In this document: in pieces, positions 55,717 through 64,000 of the stretch | How positions within the stretch are numbered: the stretch's first letter is position 1 | Layout: each line of letters begins with the position of its first letter | NCBI RefSeq assembly: GCF_000004825.1 | Contig: NW_008805064.1 | Location: 2,790,001 to 2,854,000, forward strand | Length of the DNA: 64,000 bases | Direction of reading: 5' to 3' | Source: Heterostelium album PN500 | Taxonomy: Eukaryota; Evosea; Eumycetozoa; Acytosteliales; Acytosteliaceae | Position numbers and translations under genes: made by a program | Notes under the pieces: model-generated | Databases searched by the model: none | Seen by the model: only the letters and a program-made list of their open reading frames with translations | Told to the model about the DNA's origin: nothing

Positions 55717-57562
55717 AATCACAACGAAAATAAAAACATTATGCTATTTTTTTTTTACAAAAAAAGTAGATATACTTTGCAAGAGCTTTTTCGACAAGAA
55801 CAAATGGAATGTGTGAACGAATGACTTTTAAAGTGTGGTGAGTGGTTGGAAGATCAGACCTCATTAATAAATGAGTGGTGTTTGTGGAGTGGTGTTGTTT
55901 TTTTTTTTTGACTGAGCGAAAGGTTTGACCAAACATGTTAGTCGACTAATAAGTATAAACTTATTGTCAGCTGAGGGATGAGCTGTTTGATACCAAGCAG
56001 ACAACACGCACCCGCGATGATAAAATGATGATGGTGCGAACAAGAGAATAAATAACAAACTAAATGATCTTTTAAGTGGTGTCATAGCAAATTTTGACAA
56101 AACACAAAATAAAAATAAAAAATATAAATATTTATATTACTTACACTATCTTCATCTTCTTCGATGTTCATAACATCAGGAGGGATATCTTGAATTTGAA
56201 CGCTTGGTGCCCATTGCAAGACACGCAGATTCTCGAGTATTTTACTCTTGAGATTCTCGAGGTATTGCTTGTTGTTGAGGTTCTGATAGCGGTATGGTAT
56301 TCCAGAGTAGTCTGGGTGAAGCTGGAAGTCGGGACTGTAGAATTGAATGTAATCATTGAATGGAAGTTCATTTTTGATCTCTGTGTCCAACAGTACGGAC
56401 GTTTCGTAGGTCCAGCAACGTGCGACATTACGCACGGTATAGCCACCGCCACCCAACACCATAGTAGGCAATCCAAAACTCTTTACAAACTTTACACACT
56501 CTGCATGACCTTTGAATGTCAAATTGAAACATCCCAGTCTATCGAATCTCAATGAATCAGCACCACATTGCAGCACAACGGCCGATGGTTTATAATAGTC
56601 CATTACACCCTATTTAATACATTCATTATATTAGTTAGTTAGTTAGTTAGCTTGTTTGTTGCTTGTGTATATTTGGATTATTACTAGTACTACTTACTTG
56701 TATAACAGGTTTGAATATACTTTGATAACTTCTATCGTCTATACCATCACGAAGTGGTACGTTGACAGAGTATTGTTTACCTTTGCGCACACCGATTTCA
56801 TCCCAGTCACCGGTGCCAGGGAAGAAGTCGTTGCCATACTTGTGAAAGCTTACGGTCATGACACGGTCGGTAAGGTAGAATGCTTCCTGTACACCGTCAC
56901 CGTGATGAATATCGATATCTATGTACAATACACGAGGATGGTATTTGAGAAGTTCAATGATGCCAAGTACGATGTCATTGATATAGCAGAATCCAGATGC
57001 TTCGTCTTTTCGTGCGTGATGCAATCCACCACTCCAATTGATAGCGATATCGTACATCTTGTGATTGAGTTTGATTGCACCCTCAATAGATCCACCGGTA
57101 TAAACCTGACAATAGTCATAGAGCCCCGGAAAAACAGGACAATCTTCACCAATGTGAAATTGTTTAACAGCATCTTTATAATCATTTAAAGTTCCAGGTG
57201 TAACTCTAAAGTATATTTAGAATCTATTAGTATGATTATCAATGTGTTTTTTTTTGTTCATTATGTTATCACCATGGTGTTTTATTTTACCTCTCCAAGA
57301 AATCAATGTATTCAGGTGAATGAAATTTTAAAAGATCTTGTTTGTCTGCTCTTCTTGCTTTGTAAACATCCATCTTTTTATGTAGACCATAGTTTAGAAC
57401 GAGACTGTTGGTGAGACAAAGTCTATGTGGTTTCATAGGATGATATATTCCATAGAAATAGTTGCCAATATCGTGATCATGAAAGTAACACACCTTTGTC
57501 TTTGATGTATTATTAATGATTGTTTCTTTTTCAAAATTTGTTGATTCTTCTTTCTTTTTCAT
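54983..57562 (-). CDS. Class I (Rpd3-type) histone deacetylase
   Basis: Zn-dependent lysine deacetylase of nuclear corepressor complexes. Exons 57562-57291, 57205-56698 and 56609-56145 are in phase and give the catalytic core: [50 protein letters not shown] (His-His-Ala catalytic dyad), [14 protein letters not shown] (metal-binding Asp and His), [16 protein letters not shown] and [15 protein letters not shown]. Exon 3 ends [14 protein letters not shown] before donor GTAAGT. A tail exon at 55063-54983 ([20 protein letters not shown], then SSDEED and TAG) joins in phase 0 after acceptor AAACAG, giving the acidic tail expected of the family. It requires an intron of 1,081 nt, ten times the usual size here, so the tail join is less sure than the core (core 0.97, tail about 0.6). 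Divergent from the importin gene. Confidence 0.92.
55685..55714. repeat. A30 homopolymer inside the long HDAC intron
   Basis: Thirty A residues in a row on +, the longest homopolymer in the window. It lies in the 1,081-nt stretch between HDAC exon 3 and the proposed tail exon. Such runs are common in dictyostelid non-coding DNA. Confidence 0.9.
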
Positions 57563-58149
57563 CTTTTGATATCTTTTCTTCTTATCTAATGTTATAATCT
57601 AATCTAATGTTATAATCTAATCTTATCTAGTCTTATCTAATCTTTTCTTAAAAAAACAAAAACAAAAACAAAAACAAAACAAAACAAATAATCATTAAAA
57701 CTAAAAATTGAAAGTAATTAAATATTTGAAATGAATGTTTTTAACGGTTCGTTAGTTAGTCTGTCTAACTTTTAAATTTGAAAGTTCAATTTAATTTCAT
57801 TAAAATTTCAATAATTAAATTAATTTATTGTTTTATTGTTCAACAACAACAACAACAACAACAGGCAGAAGAAACTTTAGTATAATATTTAATTAAAATA
57901 TCAAGTTAATTAGAGTATAACTTCACAAATTTTTTTTTTTTTTTTTACAAATAAAATAAAAATAAAATAAATAAAAAAATTAATTTTCGCTCGTTTTTTC
58001 CAATTTTTTTTCAAAGTTTTTAAAGAGGTAAAAAAAAGGATTGATTTTTGATTGTTTGTTTTATTTGTTGTTAATTTATCTTTGATTACTTTTTCCACTA
58101 GCTACATTTTAATCTATAGTAGATCAATATAGATAGATAGAATCAAAAA
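57563..58149. other. Divergent promoter region (HDAC / importin) with tandem repeats
   Basis: Holds imperfect repeats of TCTAATCTAATGTTATAA at about 57,590-57,650, an AAAAAC repeat at 57,652-57,688, and a CAACAA repeat near 57,842-57,864. The last A/T-rich part precedes the importin ATG (AAAAAATGG). Confidence 0.6.
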
Positions 58150-61100
58150 ATGGCAACCAATGAAATAGCAGAGGTAGAGCTCAATCTTAGAGGTTTCTTG
58201 GAACCAAATACAGAGGTTGTTCAGAGAGCAACCAACAACATGAACAGAATCCTCAAGAAACCATCGGCATCTTTGATTCTCATTCACTTTATTCAATCTT
58301 CACCATACAGAGAGGTATTGTATTGTTCAGCGATCAACAATTAACAATAATTGTTTTTACAAACAAACAAACAAACAACTAAAAAAGTCTGAGCAAGAAA
58401 TATTAATATTAGAATATTATATACTCCTCTATCTAATAGATCAAACATTTGGCAGCAGTTTTGTTGAGAAAGAAGTTGGTTGTACACTGGACCAAGTTGT
58501 CATCGAAGGATCGTGATACTATCAAACCTATGTTTATCGACTTGTTCTTGAAGGAGACCGACGGTCTCTTGAAGAAATCGATTGCTGAAGTCATGATTAT
58601 CATTGCACGTGTCGAGTTGCCACTCGGAGAATGGAAAACATTCACACCGTTCCTCTTTGGTCTGAGTGAGTCACAGAACCCGTTGGATCGTGAGTTCCAG
58701 ATGTACACCATCGAAACACTGCTCCAAAACGACAGAATCACCATTGCAAAGAACGCAACCAAGTTGGTCAATGCCCTCAACCTCGGACTTGGCGATCAAG
58801 TTGCCAAGGTGAGATCGGCTGCATTGCGTGCCGTCGGCAGTGCAATGATTGCACTCAGCGGTGAAACCGACACCATTCGTCAACTCATCCAACTCATCCC
58901 AAGAATGTTACAAGTCTTAAAGAGCTCCATTGAGAATGAAATGGAAGATGATGTTATTACATCGTTCGAGGTATTCGATGATCTAGCTGAAAGTGTAAGG
59001 TGTTCAAACAGTCAGTCAATTAGCCGTTCAATGGAAAACTAACTTGGTAAACATTCATTAATATTTTCTAGCAATCACCAGCTGTTTTCCAACAACTTCC
59101 AGCAGTTGTTCAATTCTCTATTGAAGTTGCTGCCAATGTAAACATCGATTCTTCCATTCGTACTTCTGCTTTGGAATTCCTTAGAACCATGATTGAATTG
59201 TAGTGTATCGAATAACTAACTTGTTTTTGATTATCAAACAATTTATATATTAATATTTATTTCGTTATATATTTTTAGTAAAGGAAAGATTTTAAAGAGA
59301 AACAAGTTGTTGGAACCAATTCTTCAGGTTTTGATTATTATTTTGGGAAGTGAAGGAAATTCCGATGATTTGGACGATAACTACTTGTATCAGACTGCAG
59401 GTATCGCTTTGAGATATTGCGGTGAATCGTTCAGCGCCAGATATATATTCCATCCATTGGTGCCAGTGTTGAAGGAGTTTGCTCAATCCAACGATATGAC
59501 CAAACAGGTTGCACTCCCATTGATCATTCAACAACTCTCCTATGGTTGCGCAGAGGATATGCGTGACAACATCGAGTTGATCGCTCAGTTGATTCTCCAC
59601 TCGCTCGGCCAGCAAGACAAGATCGTTCGTCAGAATGCATGTGTTGCCGTTGCTCGTCTCTCTGAGAACATTCACCCAGAGTTCTACCGTTACTCCAACC
59701 AGATCTTCCCATTGGTTTTCAAGTCACTCGATGATCCAGACGATGCTTTCATCCTTCGTTGTTGCTATGCACTCGAAAACTTTATCGTCAATTTGGAGCG
59801 TGAACAAATCGTGCCAATTATCGATAGTGTAATGTCCAAGATGGGTACTCTCCTGCAACGTAACAATATCCAGGTGAAAGAGTTTGCGCTGTCTGCAATC
59901 TGTGCTGTTGCACTCGCATCAGAGTCTGACTTTGCTCCATATTTCGACAGTGTCTTGAGTACTATTCGTGATCTCTTGATCACCAAGGAGCCAAACTTGC
60001 TCTCTCTCCGTGCCAATGCGTTCGAGTGTGTTGGATCCATGGCCAAGGCTGTTCCAAAGGAGAAGTTCCGTCCACTCATTCCAGATCTCATGGCTGCTGC
60101 ACACGATGGTGTTGAAACTTTGCATAATTCCGAGGTCAATGAGTACACTTTTGAGTTCTATGGTAAATTGGTTGAGCATTTCGGTGAGGAGATGCAAGCT
60201 TATATCCAGCCAATTATCAAGCAGTTGATGGATTCCGCAATTTCAGACGATGGTGTCCAGAGAACCAAGCACAGCGAAGATCAAATCAGTGGAATCGACA
60301 ACGACGAAGAGAGTGGTGATGAGGAAGACGACGACAATGTAAGTCTTAGCGTCAGAACATCGTTCCTCGATGAGAAGTGTGCTGCAATTCACACCATTGG
60401 TGTCATTGCCCAGTCGGTCCCCAAGCTCTTCATTCCATACACCGAAGCAGTGATCGTAAATATCGAAGCACTCGCCAGCTACTTCCACGAGGATGTCCGT
60501 TTCGAAACCATGATCGCCATTCAATCGCTTATCCAAGCGGTAAACGAAGTATTCCCGCCAGCCACAAAATGGGTCAAAGGTGACTTTGGAGCACCAGTCT
60601 CTGAACAACTCAAAACACTTTTGCAATTCTCATTCCAGGTATTCGCACAGGTGCTCTCCTACGACACAAGCAAGAGTGTTGTATCACGTACATTTGGTTG
60701 CATTGCCGATATCATTGCTTTGATTGGTCCAGGTGCTATTGCTCCCTACTTGGAAGCTGTCGGTGGAGCCGTCCTCCAAGTGGTCATGGGTAATCTCTAC
60801 TGCCAGACTGCCACCAGTGGTGACACTCACGATGATAGCGACGAAGAAGACGAGGAAGACGATCGTCAAGAGGATGACCTCAACGAAGACGACGACGACG
60901 ATCCCGACTACCAATTGCTCCACTACGCGTCAGAGTGTATGATTGAAATCGCCACAGTTTCCGGTCCAAAATTCAAGACTTTCCTCGAGAATTCACTTCC
61001 ACATCTTTTCAAGTTGACCAAAGCATCCACTCACCATTCGATTCGTGCCTGTGTCATTGGTACCGTCGCCGAGATCATAAAGGTTATGGAGACCGACTGC

Positions 61101-61667
61101 AGTAACATCATGGACAAACTCTTCCAGGTCGGTATCAGCGGATTGAAGGACGATTCATCTCAAGTCAAGAGAGTAAGTTGTTTCCTCTTGGGTATCTTGG
61201 CAATCAGATGTGTTTCCGCCAAGAAGGAGCACGCCATTGCCGTTTTGGAAGGTGTTTTCCCAATCTTGAATAGCGACGAATATGAGCCAGTTGTCATCGA
61301 TAACGCCATCGGTTGTGTCTGCCGTTTGGTTCAGGCACAATCTCATTCACTGCCAGTTGCTGATATCTTAAAGAACTTGTTTACCAAATTGCCAATCAAG
61401 AGTGATTTGGAAGAGATCGAAGCTGTTTTCAATACCATTAATTTATTATATTCAACACAATACAATATTGTAAGTAAAGAAAAAAATGATTATTTTGCTT
61501 TTATTTCTTTTATTAACTCTTTTCCTTGTTTTTTAAAAAAATAGATTTCACCATATACTCCAATGATTCTCCAAATGTTCCAGTTTGATTTACAACATAA
61601 GAAATTGGATGAGGCAGTTGCCACTAAAATTAAGACTTTATGTACCACTTTGACCCAAAACAAATAA
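58150..61667 (+). CDS. Importin-beta family karyopherin, importin-4/Kap123-like
   Basis: Five exons in phase: 58150-58314, 58440-58994, 59072-59199, 59279-61469 and 61545-61667 (1,053 aa, the usual length). Nuclear import receptor; importin-4/Kap123 carries ribosomal proteins and histones H3/H4. Seen: HEAT repeats throughout, the N-terminal segment IKHLAAVLLRKKLVVHW typical of the family, the run LREKLVV-like HEAT helices, LRANAFECVGSMAKAVPKEK and FRPLIPDLMAAAHDGVE, which match the importin-4/5 branch. Two acidic loops, DNDEESGDEEDDDN and DDSDEEDEEDDRQEDDLNED, lie between repeats; the acidic loop is known to contact Ran or cargo in relatives. The stop-containing first intron follows CCATACAGAGAG. 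Strong C-ending codon bias suggests good expression. Confidence 0.93.
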
Positions 61668-61744
61668 ATAATTAAATAATATTTTAAAAGTATATACATT
61701 TATTGAATCATCGCGAGTTGTTTGAAAAATTATATTCTATTAGT

Positions 61745-61998
61745 TTAAATATCACCCCATGGATACCAGCTTGGGAAGATTAGAGATCTACGAGTCACAT
61801 CGTTATTTGTTTGAATTGTAGTTTGGTTACTAATTCCACTGGAAATTTGGTCATTATTTTTCAAAGAAAAATTGGACTGAGATGAAAATGAAACAGAACC
61901 GAGTTTAGTAAGAGAATCTAGAGAAATAATGAAAAATAAATAGTTAGCAACTTAGTTAGAGAAATTTAAATCTTTAGATACATACTTAATAAAGTCAT
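61745..61998 (-). CDS. Tiny Ser/Asn-rich protein, HssA/Sig-like start
   Basis: Exon 1 is only 13 nt (61998-61986, MTLL and one base) and exon 2 is 61917-61745; 61 aa. It reads MTLLNSLTKLGSVSFSSQ, then an Asn/Ser/Gln-rich part, and ends RRSLIFPSWYPWGDI. The MTLxxSISS-type start and a first intron after four codons are what I recall of the large family of small dictyostelid developmental proteins (hssA/2C/7E type). It lacks their Gly-Gly-Cys tail, so membership is tentative. Start, splice and stop all agree in phase, and the C-terminal Trp-rich end looks constrained. Confidence 0.6.
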
Positions 61999-63431
61999 TT
62001 TGATAGAGTATATTGAAAAAAATTGATTTTGTTATTCTATTTAAATAGTTTGGAAATTTTTAAAGATATTTATAAATGGAATATTGGATCTATTTAAAAA
62101 ATCTGATTTCAAGATTGATATATATCTTATAAACTTTGTTGTAATTTAAAAAAAGAATATTCTTATTTTTAATATTTAGAGAGGATGTTTTAGAAGAAAA
62201 TGATGATAAAAACTGATAATCTGAAGCCAATTTATATGTTTTTGTTTGGCATTATAAGAATTTAATTTATCATTTTGACCTATAAAATATATAGAGATGT
62301 TGTTCTATACAGAATTCACATGCTCGTTGTTACCATTAACAGTACCACCAATTAATATTTTAATTAAACCATTGGGTTTATTATAATTTATAATAGTTAT
62401 CTGAGGGTATCAATGGTATACACATCACAACTACTCTTTGATTGCTCCATCCTCATTAACATTTCATTCACTCAAAATTGTATTGAAGGAAATAACTTTC
62501 ATCAGTACTATTGAAATTCTTATTAAACAAATAACAAATCCTTGATCAGATATATAAACTCCACACCTCGTATCTCACACAATCACTCTTAGGTGTAATG
62601 TAAATAAACCCCGTTCTGTTCCACTTACCCTTCCCCACCAATAAATATTTTAAGTTCGAACAACAGCAACACCACCACACTTCCCTTTTATATTGACTGA
62701 AAATTGGTGATTGATCAAGTGTGTTGTTTAGGTGTGGATCATTGATATTGAAAACAATAATTTGTAAGTTTTTGAATGTTCCTCTTTGAACAAAATCACA
62801 GGCAACTATCTACTTTAACAAAAGCAAATCTAAATTTAAGATTCAATCTTTTTGAATGTCTATATGTATGTTTGTTATTAATTACCTTACCTTAAGTCAA
62901 TCTTAATATATATATATGTGTGTGTGTGGTTTTTTTATTGATTGTTAGTTCCAAACCACACTACTTTTAAATTTGAAAAGATTGTAGTTGAGTGATACCA
63001 CATTAAACAAGTGATTACCTTTTACAGACATATACAAAATACTTATATATATGTGTGGTGTGTGCGTGGGGAAGTTATAAATTAGACTATTTACAGTTTG
63101 TTCATCCTTAAAAAACCCACTAACACAAAATCTTTACTTTATCTTTATATACATCTCAATCGTTATCTTATCTTCTTATTTTATAAAGTTGCATGATATC
63201 CACCATTACTTCTTTTTAGTAGTGGTTGCTGTTGTTGTTGTTGTTTTGAATATGAGGTGACTTATACAATAATCATACCATGAATCGTGTATTATCAAAA
63301 GAAATTCAACAAAAAAAATAGGATGAGGTGTTACTCAAGCTCCAATCAATGTTTGCTTTACTTAGCATCCAATCTAAACCGTATTACAAATTATAAATTA
63401 GTAGTACTACTACTTTATTACCACTGGTATC
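61999..63431. other. Intergenic region (about 1.4 kb) with an exon-like stretch
   Basis: Between two minus-strand genes. One exon-like stretch at 62,305-62,400 (minus) is listed separately. TA and TG microsatellites near 62,908-62,930 and 63,043-63,068 and a GTT repeat near 63,228-63,244. Short donor-like sites (e.g. GTAAGTGG near 62,620) without partners. Confidence 0.5.
62305..62400 (-). other. Exon-like 31-codon stretch
   Basis: After an acceptor-like CCCTCAG the frame reads ITIINYNKPNGLIKILIGGT, then VNGNNEHVNSV and TAG. The composition is clearly protein-like. No first exon with an ATG and a donor at normal distance could be found, so this may be the 3' exon of an unrecognised small gene or a relic. 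Confidence 0.3.
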
Positions 63432-64000
63432 TTAATTCGAATTTGTAGAAGAAGTGGTTGTAGTAGTGGTCGTGGTCGTAGCTGAAGTTGTTGCTGATGC
63501 ATTTGTAATTTTAGAGAGATCATATTTCAATGCAAACTTTGTGCTAAAATGATTCAATCATTTAAAATGGTATTAGTTAGTTAGTTAGTATCATCATTGG
63601 GCACTAAAAATTATAGTAACAATCATTATTAAGTAAATAACATACCCGCAAGTTGAACAAGAAGAGGAGTGTTTACAAAAAACTACAGTGGTTTTTAAAA
63701 GAAGTTAAAGTGTGTCAGTATTTTTAATGATTTAATATTAATGTGATATCAATAATAATAATAATAATAATAATAATTACTTGATAAACAAACAGAACAA
63801 ACAAAACCAATATCAACAATCTTCTTATGACAGAAACAAGATGCTCTAAAATCAACTGTCTTCAAAGTAGGAACACTTAAATACTTTCTTGAGAATGAAT
63901 CTACTAAAAATGTTGACTATAAATAGAAATCATGATTAGATTAATTGGATTGCTATCAATTGACTATGATTAACCATTCTTCAATGTTAACATACTAATA
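63432..64000 (-). CDS. gtf2h3: TFIIH subunit p34 / Tfb4 (3' part; gene continues beyond the window)
   Basis: Visible exons, in phase: 64000-63996 (partial), 63916-63781, 63682-63646 and 63543-63432. They encode STFLVDSFSRKYLSVPTLKT, then VDFRASCFCHKKIVDIGFVC and SVCLSIFCKH...CSTCGTKF. This is the C-terminal C4-type zinc finger of p34/Tfb4, a core TFIIH subunit that binds p44 in transcription initiation and nucleotide excision repair. The paired CxC...CxxC...C...CxxC cysteines are all present. After the finger comes KYDLSKITNASA and a Thr/Ser-rich tail ending SSTNSN, longer and lower in complexity than in animals or yeast. The von Willebrand-like N-terminal part lies outside. Confidence 0.9.

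Noticed and set aside
55739-56100. Two short minus frames in the long HDAC intron, considered as extra HDAC exons
   Set aside because: Not in phase with exon 3, no family similarity, and Lys/Phe-rich parts come from A/T runs. Left as intronic sequence.
1-64000. Retroelements or other virus-derived elements, tRNA, rRNA, CRISPR
   Set aside because: No reverse transcriptase, integrase or capsid-like motifs, no long terminal repeats, no cloverleaf with a conserved GGTTCGAATCC-type arm and no repeat-spacer array were seen by eye. A tRNA or profile scan would be needed to exclude small examples.

Overview
The window looks like nuclear DNA of a dictyostelid social amoeba. The signs are very AT-rich spacers, short AT-rich GT-AG introns (mostly 50-150 nt), homopolymer Asn/Gln/Ser/Thr tracts inside proteins, microsatellites, and protein types typical of the group. 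The coding parts are less AT-biased than those of Dictyostelium discoideum (many ATC, CTC and GTC codons), so another dictyostelid genus is plausible; I cannot name the species. I see no rRNA, tRNA, CRISPR array or recognisable retroelement. Exon joins given below are my own reading of splice signals and reading phase; none is backed by transcripts.

Layout. 0-1.4 kb: a G-protein alpha subunit (+), open at its 5' end. 3.9-8.8 kb: three secreted products on + (a glycine-rich protein, a GH113-like glycosidase, a CAP-domain protein). 9.0-14.4 kb, minus: an acidic low-complexity protein, a GPI-type Ser/Thr-rich surface protein, and a secreted GH65 glucosidase of the ATHL1 type. 14.8-18.6 kb: a divergent pair, TRAX (-) and a Pet127-like mitochondrial protein (+). 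18.8 kb: a small one-TM protein (+). 19.9-38.6 kb: a long minus-strand run with GMPPA, HPS5, a fused H2B-H2A histone doublet, a TLDc protein, an ELO elongase and VPS8. 39.3-47.1 kb, minus: two tandem LRR/TIG/EGF surface receptors sharing a nearly identical segment, plus a third 3'-end remnant. 47.6-53.4 kb: an F-box-like protein (+), a multi-pass membrane protein (-) and a Rap-type GTPase (-). 55.0-61.7 kb: a divergent pair, class I histone deacetylase (-) and an importin-4-like karyopherin (+). 61.7-64 kb: a tiny Ser/Asn-rich protein (-) and the 3' end of TFIIH subunit p34/Tfb4 (-).

Functional threads. HPS5 (BLOC-2) and VPS8 (CORVET) are both beta-propeller/alpha-solenoid/RING proteins of endolysosomal traffic. 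The histone doublet, HDAC, TFIIH p34 and TRAX are nuclear or nucleic-acid factors. The G alpha, Rap and receptor genes belong to signalling and adhesion. Eukaryotic gene order does not imply operons.

The most striking item is the histone doublet at 26,626-27,533: an H2B fold joined to an H2A fold in one chain with a long Asp/Glu tail. Next are the tandem receptors (apparent gene conversion, with a one-base frameshift just before the membrane anchor in one copy), a perfect 26-bp inverted repeat upstream of VPS8, a Rap GTPase with Cys at the Gly13 position, an HDAC tail exon beyond an intron of about 1.1 kb, and several short relics of coding sequence in spacers.
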